Below are positions 25,150 through 36,869 of a stretch of 64,000 nucleotides of DNA, one piece after another; within the stretch, counting starts at the first letter, position 1, and the number at the start of each line of letters is the position of its first letter. This stretch comes from Diphasiastrum complanatum. Lineage: Eukaryota > Streptophyta > Lycopodiopsida > Lycopodiales > Lycopodiaceae. The notes beneath the pieces were generated by a model that saw only the letters and a program-made list of their open reading frames with translations, was not told the origin of the DNA and searched no databases. A program made the translations under genes and the position numbers. Where the stretch lies: positions 42,243,368 to 42,307,367 of the forward strand of contig CM055103.1 of the NCBI GenBank assembly GCA_029204225.1, given 5' to 3'.

Positions 25150-26600
25150 TCACATATGTCTCTTATTTTGTGTTGGATTTCTTATGATGTCACACAGGTG
25201 TCCATTCAATGCTATCCCCATTTTCATTTTCAGTTTTGCAACCGATGATATTCTTGTTCTGCGGCGCATGCGTTGACGTTTGATGGAAGCACTTGTAGTA
25301 CTTGGACTTGATGTAGTTTCAACATGTATGGTTGTGGATTCTTTTTGTTGTTGCACAGAAGGCACTTTTGTCTTGATATTCTCACATGACTTAAGAATAT
25401 AGCCTCCTTTGTTCAGACCATCGACTTCCTCTTGGGTAAGGTGGGTGCCTTCTTGCACCAACCAAAAGTTATTGATAGACTTAGGTGGATTTCTAACGTT
25501 GTTATTCACCTTCCAAGTACAACAAACATCTGTTCTGCAAAACCACATAAATTGATTTGTGGAACCATGACGATGGTTTCTAGTGCCAAACAAACTAGCT
25601 GCTACAGTTGAAACTATATTTTTGTTGCAACATCCTCTACCAATGGCATTCATACCTTGGCACTTAATTGTGCATCCAGGTCCTAGCCACCGTACAGCCC
25701 ACATGGTATCATGCACTTCGCTCTCTTTTATGTTTCTTGCTAACTGCAGCTTACCTGTTCCCCTGATATCATCAGCACAAACATTTATAGATGTATGCAC
25801 GTCTTGGCTTGACCTTTTATTTTTTGATGGTTTTTGCACATATTCGACGTCTGGTCTATGTGCAACATTTTCAGTCTCATTATTCCATTCGCTAATTGGT
25901 TGCTTTCGAGGTATGTGCTGAACATTTTCAGAATATTTTGTACCTGTTAGTTCAATAGTCTCCACAAAATTGTGAACACTATCTTATCTGCATTGTCCTT
26001 ATCCACCAAATTGCGCCATTGCAGACACATTGCTATATGCTCATTCTGATATTTTGTTTTGATATTCTACTCTATTCATTTTCGAATGTTGTCCATAAAA
26101 TGAAACAAACATGATCTCTCCTTGCCGACCATGGAAACATTGGGGTCTCTGCCATACACCGTACGAACAACAATCCAATGACCAATCCTAGAGGGCACCT
26201 ACTATTCAATCTTCTTGTAAAATGATTTACATTCATGATACCGATATTCTGAAAGTAGTTGCAAGTAGTATTCACACACCAAAAACCTCCGCCACATCTC
26301 TTGAAAAGCCCTGTATTGTGGATGTCGCATATCATATCCAATGGTGAGAATCATTTGCCCTTGTCATTCCTTCCATGCTTGAACACTTTGATGGTGGCAA
26401 TTTGAAGGCCATATTGCCATTATATTGGGTAGGCATTTCTTGAACAATCTATGGTATTCCAGACGTTACCAACAATCTCCTTAACTTTCTCTTTAGTGGA
26501 AGTTGATTTATCAAGAAGAAAATGCTTATACTGTCAGACTCGTGATCTACTTCCTTTGATCTTTCCTCATCACTCGAAATGAGCATAGTTAGGTCCATTG
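25150..26600 (-). pseudogene. Unrecognised gene remnant, Cys-rich, possibly transposon-derived
   Basis: The minus strand has an open frame 25965-25150 (about 270 codons, no clear ATG). It contains a Cys-rich core, GCTIKCQGMNAIGRGCCNKN, then FMWFCRTDVCCTWKVNN, and a basic, Ser/Thr-rich C-terminus with RQRMRRRTR. Upstream (26341-25990) other frames read GKERSCLFHFMDNIRK and EHIAMCLQWRN with stops between, so the frame was once longer. I do not recognise the family. The dispersed, decayed look suggests a transposon-carried or multicopy gene. No terminal inverted repeat was found. Confidence 0.4.
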
Positions 26601-27097
26601 TATTTAGATTGCTTTCCTTTGCCATACTACAAGGAATGAGGATGAAAAGAAGGTTTGAAAAAAGTGAATGAAAGCCTCCTCCTTAAGATCCTTGGGCTGC
26701 AAGCTTAGACATTGTCAGTCAAAAAAGGAGAAGAGAAAGGATTTCATATAAAAACTAAAATAGTTATTTTAAAAAAACCCATTAAATCATGGAAAAGCCC
26801 GTTGTTTAAGTTATAACAAATTTTAAGCAATGTCTGTCTAGAAACATCCAATTGGCATTAAGTGGCATACTTATGGATATGTGAGTCTATTAAGTGTTAT
26901 TGAGTGTCTTATTGGCCAAAATGTTTGTTAGTCAGACTTCAGTAAGTATATTTTAGTGATGACCCAGTAGAGTAGTTGGCTAGGCACAAGCCAGCCGAAA
27001 ATGCATTTATTGGCCGAAAAGACCCTGCCAAGAAGGTGTGTTGGTGTTCAAAAAACTCTTTTTTAGCTAGGTATGCCAATAGCATTTTACCTTCTAA

Positions 27098-27144
<47 letters not shown>

Positions 27145-27558
27145 AAGCGAGCGCAATAGAGGCAAGACAAAAGCAAGAAGGCGAGTCGAGGCAAAGGCAA
27201 GGATAGCACCAATCCGTGAGTTGTTTTTTGTGATTATGCCTACTAAGTGTGATGTTAATTCTCTGATCTTTAGAAAAAAAATGTCTCAAAACAAATCAGT
27301 TGACTCCATTAGCTAAACCATTTTCCTTGCATATTTGAAGGCTTACGCTTGGGCAACCGCATACAGATTTAGTGGACCCATTTGCATTGTTACAAACATG
27401 TTCTAGCACTCTTGAGTTAAAGATTGAGTCTTGTTATGTCCATGACCAGTACATAGGATACAGTATGCTCCTAGTCTTGGATACACGATACTCCAGTGAA
27501 ACAAGTTGTTAGTTATGCCACGTCATACTAGACGTGACCCGAAAGTAACTAATATTCT
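26601..27558. other. No gene seen; (GA)n at 27101-27143
   Basis: A 43-bp GA microsatellite lies at 27101-27143. The remainder is AT-rich sequence without a supportable gene. The last part may already be gypsy H LTR if that LTR begins earlier than I placed it. Confidence 0.6.
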
Positions 27559-27950
27559 TGTGAGGCCCAGAACACACTAAATGGAGTTTAGACAAGGTAT
27601 GAGACAGCGTATGCATGTGTAGAGTTATCAATAGCAATTCTATGAATAGTTGGTCCATGCTTAGGACACTATTCTAGGTGAATCTATGTATAGGGAACTT
27701 AGGGCTATGCATGGCCATGTGACCAGGATGCTTTTGGCTCTATATATTGGGTCCAAACTCGCCCTACTCCTCATTATGGTTGTGGATTCATTGTCAGGCT
27801 CTCACTCTACATTCATGTTTCTTGTTCCTTGGCTTGGGGGTGAAGCTTCTAGAGTTTGATTGGATGCTTTTACTTGGTTGGGTGGTTTCTCCATAGTGTG
27901 TTATCATTTTATTGTGATATGTAAGCAGGATCTAAGGAGCTTCCCTTACA
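27559..27950 (+). repeat. Probable 5' LTR of gypsy element H
   Basis: The end is firm: CTTACA at 27950 is followed directly by the primer site at 27951. The start at 27559 (TGTGAGGCCCAG) is a guess based on the TG start and the 'TGTGA..CCC' look common in plant chromovirus LTRs. No second LTR is in the window for comparison. Confidence 0.4.
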
Positions 27951-27964
27951 GTGGTATCAGAGCA
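27951..27964 (+). other. Primer-binding site of element H
   Basis: GTGGTATCAGAGCA matches the initiator-Met tRNA primer site used by plant copia elements and by chromovirus-type gypsy elements. Confidence 0.8.
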
Positions 27965-29399
27965 AGGCTTACAAGTTTGGAGAGGTGGTGCTTTTCAGAG
28001 CTTGGTGGTAATCAACTAGTATTCTCATCCAAGGAGAGGAGCAAGGTTTCAAGTTGGTGGATCTTCCCAATTTCAATTTGCATGATCCATATCTCTCTCA
28101 AATTCATTGTGGTTTATGGAGAATTGTGCTAGGAAATCAATTTTGGTTGTGTTTTTGGAGTTTTAGCATGTGTAGCTCAAAACTAGTTATGGATCTGAAA
28201 TTTCCAGCAAGTTAATTCACTTTGAAGTAGTTGAAACTCAGGTTGCATGTTGGATCTTCTCATGTATTTGGATTCTAGGCTCTTTTGTGGCCAAATTTGG
28301 CTTGTTTTCCATGATTTTGGCACAAAATTGAGGGTAGAATTCAAAATCCAGCAAGTTCAGATCAATTGGTTGGTTATAACTCTGTATATTGGATTACATG
28401 TGGATTTGGAAAACGTTCTTGCCATTAATTTCCAATTGGGCATGGTGGAAAAACCTAGAAAGGGCCAAAATTCATGATTTTTGCTTGTTTTTTCATGAAA
28501 TTGGATGGTAGGAGGTTGTTGAACATCAATTGAAGCTGGGAAAAGATGGATCATAGTCTTTTGAAGTTTTCCTAGAAGTTAGAGCCTAGAATGCTAGCAA
28601 TTGGGTTTATAGGAAGTCAAAAAGTGTCAAAAATTGACCAATTTTGGTGAATTTTGGGGGTGGATTTCCGCTAAATCCATGAGGGGATCATTCTGGATTT
28701 TTTACACCATGATTTTTATTTCTTTTTACCTTCCTAGCAAGCTATCAAACCTGTAAATTGATGGGTAGAGGCTTACGTTACAATTCCATCAAGTTTGTAG
28801 CAATTTTGACTTCTAGAAATCAAAAATTCATGGTTCTCAGCCCATACTGCTTCATAGGATTTGTATGAAGGCTTCATGGAGCTCTTAGTCACTAGGTCCC
28901 CTCTGTACTGAGCTTTACAGCACCCAATTTGGTGTCCTGTAGCCAAATATATGATCATCTGAAGTTTTGCAATTTTGTGAGCAAAATTGGTAGAATTTTG
29001 AATTGTTTAGATTGCATGCATGTCAATTTCCTATTTTGAGGTACTGTGCTTGCATGGAATGTCTACATGTTGATTCTCAAAGTTAATGTCGCATGTCTTG
29101 CATGTCTAATGACATTAAGGTAGTAAAATTAAGAATTGAACAGTGAATCGAATTTTCGATTTCGGTTGCTTAATAACCGACAGTGGTCTTTTACGAATTT
29201 TTAGAAAACATAAAATTTATAAAAAAAAAATTAAGTAGCAAAACTCAAAATTTTTAGTTTTTTTCAATTTCTTGTAATATCTATAAAATTGACTAAAAAT
29301 AGTGATTTGACCATTCAGTCGGTTTTGGTCAATTGTACTTCACTATGAATTAATCGGATATTAACTAAATTTAGTAATTTCCAGGATAGATATATCGAG
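27965..29399 (+). other. Leader of element H; gag not found
   Basis: There are 1.4 kb between primer site and protease without a readable gag or zinc knuckle. Either gag was deleted or it has decayed beyond recognition. Confidence 0.5.
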
Positions 29400-29880
29400 A
29401 TGGCTGAAGAAACTCACATGATTGAGATCCCAGGAGGCAATGGTAAGACTTTGGAAATTAACCTGATTGATTGTGAGTGTGAATGTTCTTTTAGTACTAC
29501 TTCTCTCTTGCCTAATGAACTTTTTCGTTTAATTGGCACAATTGAAGATCAAGAAGTGAGTATTTTATTGGACAGTGGTTCAACTCATAATTTTATTAAT
29601 TCTCGTCTCGTGCATAAACTCAGCTTGGCTGAAGCCAGCAATCATAGATATAAAGTTTATCTAGTTTCAGGAGCAGAGTTGGAGACTTGAAACGTTAAAG
29701 GTTTTATAGCTCCCAGTTTCGATGCAAGGACACACAGAATTAGTTAATTTTCATGTTTTAGACTTAGCCCGTACTGATTTAATCTTAGGTTATGAATGGT
29801 TATTTAGTACATCACTTTCTCTGTTAATTAATTTTGAGAAGCATGTTCTCACTTTCAAGGAGGGTAATAAGTAGTTACAT
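29400..29880 (+). pseudogene. Element H aspartic protease, frameshifted
   Basis: Open from 29400 to a TGA at 29688. The retropepsin active site is LLDSGSTHNFI (Asp codon at 29571). The C-terminal half continues in another frame as GHTELVNFHVLDL and DLILGYEWL (the conserved 'ILG.DWL' block). Both halves are recognisable gypsy protease, split by a frameshift near 29690. Confidence 0.8.
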
Positions 29881-29897
29881 TATTTGGCAGTAATTTT

Positions 29898-31500
29898 GTG
29901 CGTCCGTTGGATCAGATTTCTGCAGTTAATAAAATGGACACATTGGATTATTCTGAGTATGAAGTTTTTTTAATATGTGCTATTCCAGTTGTGGATGTTC
30001 CTGAAATGAATCTAAATGGTTTTGAATTCTCAGCAATTCTTAACTCAATAAATTTAGATCATAAACAAGCAGTGAAAGAACAGATCATAAATGAATTCAG
30101 GGATGTTTTTCCATCTAAATTACCTCATGGTTTACCACCGTCTAAGTGAGTAGACCACATGATTGAGTTAATTCCAAGAAGTCAACCTGTCTCTAGACAA
30201 CCTTATAGGTTCTCTCATAAAGAGGAGACAGAGATTTCAAATCAGATAGAAAACTATCTGAGGATGGGACATATACAACCTAGTAAATCACCATGGAGCG
30301 CTCATGTTCTTCTTAAAGCGAAGAAAGATGGAGGTTTCCGGATGTGTGTGGATTACAAGGGTCTTAATAATGTGACTATTAAAAATAAATATCCATTACC
30401 CAGGATGGATGACCTTGTAGATCGCTTGGGTGGAGCACGGTATTTCACCAAGATAGATTTCAGGACAGGGTACCATCAAATAAAAATTAAGTCGGAAGAT
30501 GTTCGTTCCAGATTTGGTCATTATGAATTCTTAGTGTTGCCATTTGGATTAACGAATGCTCCAACAATGTTCCAACAAATGATGAACGATTTATTTTGTC
30601 CATATTTGGGGAAGTTTGTGGTTGTAATCTTAGACGACATTCTCGTTCATAGTAAATCCTTGGTGGAACATGTAGAACACTTAAAAATTGTCTTGATGAA
30701 ACTCCGTCGGGAGTTACTCTATGCTAAAGAGTCTAAGTGTGAATTCTTTAAGCAAGAGTTGCTTTATCTCGGTCATAAGATCATAGTAAATGGGATCAAG
30801 ATTGACGAGGATAAAATCAAGATTGTGATTGAGTGGCCAATTTTGGAAACTGTGAGACAAGTAAATTCATTTTTAGGTTTTACACTTTTCTTCAAAAGAT
30901 TTATTGAGGACTATGCTAAGTTAGCAGCACCACTTAACAATCTGACAAAAAGGCTTGCTAATAAAAAGAAAAAGAAGAATCAACCTAGTCCGCCTATTGT
31001 TTGGAATGAGGAATTGAATCAATGTTTTGAGAAACTCAAAACAATGATTATTTCAGCTCCCATGTTACAAATTGCAAATCCAGATTTACCTTATGTCGTG
31101 AGAACGGATGCAAGTGATATTGCAGTTGGAGCGGTTCTATTACAAATGGATAGGCCATTAGCATTTGAGAGCAAAAAATTCACTAGTCCTCAGTTGCGTT
31201 ATTCTACGCAGGAAATTTTTTTTTTTGTTGTAATCCATGCACTTAAAACCTGGAGACACTATTTTTATGGTAGTAAGTTTGTAGTGTATAGGATCACCAG
31301 CCTCTTAAGTACTTTTGTAATCAACATGATCTTCGTGGGAGAAAAGCTCGATGGACTGAATTGATGCAAGAATTCGATCATGAAATCCATTACATAAGAG
31401 GTAGCTCTACTCAAGTTGCAAATGCTCTTAGTCGAATCAGTGAACTGAACAAGTTGTCATTCACCCAGATTTCTATGGATCTATATCTTTCGTTGAGAGG
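29898..31500 (+). pseudogene. Element H reverse transcriptase and RNase H
   Basis: One frame covers 29898-31364 with a single TGA (30147-30149). The RT blocks are CVDYKGLNNVTIKNKYPLPR, YFTKIDFRTGYHQIKI, VLPFGLTNAPTMFQQMMND and the catalytic VILDDILVHS (ILDD). The connection has FLGFTLFFKRFIEDYAKLAAPL, and RNase H begins VVRTDASDIAVGAVLLQ. A frameshift near 31295 moves the end of RNase H to another frame (HQPLKYFCNQHDLRGRKARW, then ANALSRISEL to about 31450). Integrase is missing because element J's LTR begins at 31506. The RT type resembles plant chromovirus-like gypsy elements (inference). Confidence 0.85.
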
Positions 31501-31505
31501 AAAAT

Positions 31506-32236
31506 TGTAGTGGGTTTCTTTCCTTGCCTAACCTCACACCAAGATCTAGTCAATCTAGCATCAAAGAGACAAAGTTAGTTGTCATGCGTAGATTCGTTCC
31601 CATGAGAGATTTCAGCATGATTGGAAGATTCACATCTAACTCTAACACCCATTAACCCTAAGCATTAACACTACATCCACTAACACTAGATCCACAACAA
31701 AGATAGCTTACTCTTTTTCTCTCTCTCTTTCTCCCTCATAAAAGTATAATAACATGCAATCCCAATAAGAATCAGATCCAACAATTAGCAAAACACAAAT
31801 AAAGCCTAAGAGATGAAGGAAAAGTGATAGAGAGCAAGGACATTCATCAATCCATTTCACAAGAGAACCAATCTGCTTTATTGAAATGAGGAAATGAACA
31901 TGTGTAGGAACTCGAGTTGGTCCCTTCTTATAGTAGAGAGGAGGACCCTGGCCTCTAAATCCTATTGGTCCATTTTTGCCTCCCTAATTGTTTAAATTTA
32001 AAAAAGAGTGGGAACCATCCAAATTGGAGGGAAACCCAACTTTATTCACTAACTTGACATTTAGGCCCTGCGACATTAAAGTCCCACAAAAAGGCCTAAA
32101 GTCCTTTTATTGACTTGTAACTAATCAAAAATAACTATGTGATCATCAGGTTGGACTTACACACGCAGGGTGTCTAATCCATCTCACTTATTAAGTAGGG
32201 TTAGGGTTGCCTTGGGATCTGCAAACCCTCCAACAG
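31506..32236 (-). repeat. 3' LTR of gypsy-type element J
   Basis: Read on the minus strand it starts TGTTGGAGGG (32236) and ends CACTACA (31506), 731 bp. It shares scattered landmarks with the F LTR in the same order (CTGCGTGTGTAAG, AATAAAAGG, GGCCTCTAAAT/TTTAGAGGCC, a terminal AATAAA). Upstream on that strand is a GTTTTGGGGGATA polypurine-like tract, as expected before a 3' LTR. It lies directly against element H pol, so J probably inserted into H. Confidence 0.6.
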
Positions 32237-32639
32237 TATCCCCCAAAACTGGCGGCGGTCCCACGACACTTGCGAGATGCAGTTAGTGGGGACTTTTATT
32301 GGCTTCGCGATGAATCTTTATTAAATGGTGTTGCACCTTCTCCATAAAGTCGAGTCGGGCAGTATTAAAATCCAAATTATGTGGCAAAAAACAACGATGA
32401 GCTTTGGCAATCCACTTTGAGGTTGTCCATGACGTGAAGCGAGATTCTCAGGAGGCCCCCATCATTGCTGCACAAAAATATAGTCGAGCAACTGACAGAT
32501 GATCTTTGATATTCTCTGAGGCCATTGGCTTATTTGGATCGAATGCTAGAGAAGGAAGGCAATCACCCCATCTAGTTGCCACTGATGCCAACAGAGTTAA
32601 ATCTTTTGCAAACATCGCCGATTGTCACACTCTTAGATC

Positions 32640-34340
32640 GGGAGAGTGGATATACTCCCGCTAGTATGCTTGTAAGGCCCGATGAAAATCCGCTGATATC
32701 GTCCAGGTGTATGGCTGATGGATGATTGTCCAATTGGGCGTATGGATTGTGATTTTTTCCATAGCCAATCCCAAATCCTTCCATTTATTCCTTCTCGGCA
32801 TAGGTACATAATACGGATCTACCCGCAATTGGCGAGGGCTAGCCACATAGCTCCTGATAGATTTCGGACTTTTCTCAAAAATGGTAACTCTCCATGCCGG
32901 TTGCTCTCCCAATGCGGGTATTTTGTCCACTTCTTTGTTGGCCTCTATTTCAGAGGTCTTGAACTTAAGGACCCAACCACCACGCGAGGACTCATGAGGA
33001 TGTTGCACTAGAAAACTCTGGATCTGGTCCTCGACACTGATGGGCCTTCATGAATAATGGTGTGGTCCTTGATGAGGATGGACCCAGTTGCACTGCTTGT
33101 AAAACTGGCGGTTGTTCTTCTATTTTTGGAGCTCCTCCCTGGTCCATGCCCGAATCCAGCCCTGTATCCATCGGTACTGCAGTTTGGTGCGGAGGGGAGA
33201 ATTGCGGCATGACCGAAACTGGGATTTGTGGCCCAGTTTACAACACCTGAGCAGTTGCTTTTTGGTAGGCACTAATAGTTATTTTAGACTTTTTCAACTC
33301 AGTTGAAAATACTCCTTTGAACCTGTCAAAGCGGCCTTGGAATTCCTGAAGGGCCACTTTGTAAGTTTTCACTTTTTTGAACAAATATGTGATCTCTGTT
33401 GAAGTTATCGGATGATCTGCTATTTGTGTTTGGAGATACGCATCACACTCAAGGGTGGTCGCATCCAATTCAATGGAGACGTGTGTGATCCTGCTCCGCC
33501 ATCTGCAGGTGACCTTGTAGCAGCTGCACTTGTTGCTTTGCATCCTGCATGGCCTTGTCCACCTAATCTTGTGCAGTTGTCAGGGCATTTGGCAGGGAGC
33601 TGACGTATCATTCGAGGCGTTCAGTTTGTTGTTGTGCCGTCTTTTTTTCAGCTTCAGATTTTTTTTCATGCTGCTTAGCAATCTTCAATTCTCTGTCCAG
33701 CTGAATTATCTTCTGGTTGATAAGAGTATTTTCGGATCCCATGTCTGAAATTCTCTGTTCCATTTTTTTTTTCTTATCCAGCATAGACTGGATCACTTGC
33801 GCAAGGCTTGAGACCAAACCAAGAGCATCACCAGAATCTACTATCATGGAGGGGACAGTAGCAATAGGACCTGATGGTACCTTCCGTGGTTGGCGTGAAA
33901 TAGGTGCCGGTAATTTTTCTTCTTCAAAAACATCTTCCTCTTCAAAGCCCTCAGGCACTGTGGTGTCGTATTGCTTTGGTGATTTCATAGGTTGCTCGAC
34001 CTGAAGTGTGGTTGTGGCGTCTTCAACTTGAAGTTGCTAAGGTAGCTAGTATGAATCTTCAACACCGACAGTAGTATCATGGATTTGTTTGAATCCTCTT
34101 TTAGGAGATTGGAGTTCAAAGGGCGTAGGGCTTTGGGGCATTTCAAAAACTTCGGAGGCTCCAAGGGGGTCGGAATCATTGAATATATCCATAAAGTACT
34201 GTGTGTTTGGTGAAACAGCCTCGGTGTGTGGGGGTGAGGCGGCCTGGGTAGTTGTGATGGGGACGGTAGCCCCAATAGACACACACTGTCCTTGAGTGGA
34301 GCAGAGGTGAGGGAAGCATTAGAGGTGGGGGGAATAGGAA
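32640..34340 (-). pseudogene. Element J coiled-coil, proline-rich reading frame of unknown role
   Basis: On the minus strand, starting near 34340, a decayed frame begins Pro/Ser/Thr-rich (SIGATVPITTTQAASPP). It continues through acidic EGFEEEDVFEEEK into a strong coiled coil (DKKKKMEQRISDMGSEN, then QLDRELKIAKQHEKKSEAEK, near 33790-33650) and a second helical part (KVKTYKVALQEFQGRF, near 33345). It ends with a basic segment (SPRQLRVDPYYVPMPRRNK, near 32820). Stops fall at 34046 and 33608 and frameshifts near 33240 and 33010. It is in sense orientation with the 3' LTR at 31506-32236. I recognise no enzyme domain. It sits where some plant gypsy elements have an extra or env-like frame. Confidence 0.5.
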
Positions 34341-34356
34341 GTTCAGTGCTCAACAT

Positions 34357-34490
34357 TCAGTCAATCTCACAAATGAAATCGACATCAAGCAATTTCTGAA
34401 GTTCTTTCTTTATCAGATCCGCAGCATTAGGATTACCGCAATAGAACTTTGTAACCTTTGGAACTGCATCAGGTACTAAAGGTATGGTAT
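34357..34490 (-). pseudogene. Element J reverse transcriptase N-terminal scrap
   Basis: The minus strand reads IPLVPDAVPKVTKFYCGNPN and then LIKKELQKLLDVDFICEID. It closely parallels the RT start in G2 (NPNVTEHIKKELQRLLEANFIY, near 52945). The rest of RT is absent. The frame ends and the coiled-coil frame follows. Its upstream side was cut by insertion of copia D at 34491. Confidence 0.65.
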
Positions 34491-35227
34491 TGTGAAGAAT
34501 TGAAAAAGATTATCTATGTTAGATATAGGGGTCTTATGTTTTTTACATCAAGCATCTAGGTGTAGGATGTTGATAGGAATAAATTTGGCATAGATGGCAA
34601 ATTATGCATTTCCACTTGTAATGCCACTATTGAGCCAAAATAGAGTAAGAGGCTAAACACGTGCCAATTAGAGTGTAGACAAGTGTAAAGCTTTTTTTTG
34701 ATGAATTCCAAGAGGTCCAATAGGATTTAGAGGTGGAACCTTGTGAGGTCCAATAGAAAATTGAGGTGTGCTTGAATATAGTCCAATAGAATTAAGAGGT
34801 GCATGGATCAATGATCCAATAGGATCAAGAGGTGACAAAATATGGTCCAACCATAGTTAAGAATAGTGGTAGCTCGTGGATCTACTAGTATCATTGTACT
34901 CCTCATTTTGAATCTAATTGATTTGGTGATTTCATGGATTTTGTGAGTTATTGGATTTCTAGCTTTCTCTCTCTACCCGAGAGCTCATGATGTTTTTTCT
35001 CTCTCTACCCAAGGAGAGCAGCTTGTTTTTACTTAGATTATTTTTTGAATACTTCCCACACGTGTGAGTGAGAGTTGGAAGTGATTGAATGCATGTAGTA
35101 GTGTATTTTTGCCATAGGATCTAACATTGATCTTGAATCTCAATCTAGTCTTGATCTTGGTGCATCTACACACCTTAGGAGATCACAAGTACATGTAGTG
35201 GACAGTCCACACGTGTGAGATTCAACA
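34491..35227 (+). repeat. 5' LTR of copia element D
   Basis: 737 bp, begins TGTGAAGAATTG, ends TCAACA, homologous along its length to the solo LTR at 1050-1780 (reverse orientation). Base-level ends were fixed from the solo LTR's perfect target duplication. The left flank here is GGTAT. The right duplication is lost because the element is truncated. It contains CACACGTGTG at 35057-35066 and 35208-35217. Confidence 0.85.
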
Positions 35228-35241
35228 TGGTATCAGAGCCT
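35228..35241 (+). other. Primer-binding site of element D
   Basis: TGGTATCAGAGCCT follows the LTR immediately, the initiator-Met type site. The 730-bp leader to 35969 has no supported gene. Confidence 0.88.
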
Positions 35242-35969
35242 ACCTAAGGTTACCATGCATTTTGATCCATCTAAGTGAAAAAAATTTCATCAAGCTTGAG
35301 CTAGAAGTTGTCAAGGCCCATTTTCCTAGCTATCTTGTTCAATCTTGGATCAAAAGAGATCAAAAGGACATTGATTGGGTCTGACCTGGTACTGTACGGA
35401 ATTAGGTGCTTAGACACATGTGAGGAACATCCAATTTCAGTTTGGAAGTTCTCTCTCATGTTTGATCCATTTATCTTGCTTGATAGCTTGTTTTGAAGCT
35501 ATTATTGTCTAGTTTCTGATGCAATCAGTTTCATTCCATTTGATTGTGCCAATCAAAAGTTATAAGCTTTTGAAGAGGGTTAGGTAGGGCACCTAGACCT
35601 GGGTGGACACATTTGGTTTGTTCAAGAGATTGCTTGGTTGATCCAAAAGCACAGTTGTATGCTTGCCAATCTCATCTATATGTGATCTAGGCACTGTTTT
35701 GAGATCTTAGCAATATCATTGTATTTGAGTCAAATTTGGTTTCTTAGAGTACTTCACACGTGCTAAGAGTTATTGATCCTAACTTTGCCTATACTCCATC
35801 ATTTGATGTGAAATAGATCTTGTTTTAGAGAGATTTGAGTAGCTAGTGAGAATCAATTCACAAATAGTTGCAAGATCTTTCATAGGAGGAGATAGTACTC
35901 AATTATTGGATCCTATTGAGAGTGTGTAGCAACATTTATTGTTCATCATTTGAGTTTTCTTCACTTCAA

Positions 35970-36868
35970 ATGTCTTCAATGGGTTCATCCTTGTTGGAAC
36001 CAAGTGAAAGATTGACCACTTCAAATTATTCAATTTGGAAAATGAGGATGGAGTCCATCTTGATCCTTCAAGACGTGATGGACATAGTTCTTGGCCTTGA
36101 AGAAGAACCACAAGTTCTTCAATAGGTTCAAAAATACAAAAAGAGAGCTAGGATGGCTCTCCACTACATTAAGATGAATGTCTCTAATGAGATATTGAGG
36201 GAGATAGGTACTTGTACAACAGCCAAAGAATCTTGGGATTGTCTCAAGACTATCTATGAGGCTAAGAATACCTCTAGGTTTCTCACTCTTAGGAATCAAA
36301 TCTTTCAAAGTAGCCAAAAGAGTGATGAGAGTGCATCTAGTTATGTTTTGAGAGTATGGAACAACCTCAAGGATTCATCAAGGATGAGTCCAAAGTGTGC
36401 TTGCTCTTCAAAAGTCTTTATGGACTCAAGCAGGCACCAAGATCATGGTATTCAAGACTTAACTCTTTTCTTATCTCACTAGGATTTACTCTTAGTGACT
36501 ATGATCCTTCCATGTATCTAAAGCTTGTTGATAGCGATATTGTCATTCTTCTAATTTATGTTGATGACATTATTCTTTGTGGAAGTTGTATCAAGCTAGT
36601 TGATGAAACCAAGCTAGCACTTGGATGTGAGTTTAAAATGCAAGATCTAGGAGAGATGCATTACATCCTAGGCCTAGAAATTGATTTTTATGAAAATCAT
36701 GTCTTTATATGCCAATCTAGATATGCTCACTCTATGTTGAACAAATTCCATATGGAAAATTCTAAGAGCATAGATACTCCAATGGAGCAAATTGTAAAAG
36801 ATCCTAATAAAGGTGATGAAAGATCCTTTGAGGACATCACACTTTTTAGGAGTCTTGTAGGCTCTTGG
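35970..36868 (+). pseudogene. Copia element D: gag joined to RT by internal deletion
   Basis: The ATG at 35970 opens MSSMGSSLLEPSERLTTS (copia gag). TAG at 36123 interrupts it, and gag continues to about 36352 (SDESASSYVLRVWN). There the sequence jumps into the RT block QPQGFIKDESKV in another frame. RT continues SLYGLKQAPRSWYSRLNSF, the catalytic YVDDIILCG (YVDD at about 36558), then DLGEMHYILGLEI and IDTPMEQIVKD. Zinc knuckle, protease and integrase are deleted. At about 36868 it stops abruptly against minus-strand copia I. Confidence 0.85.
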
Positions 36869-36869
36869 T

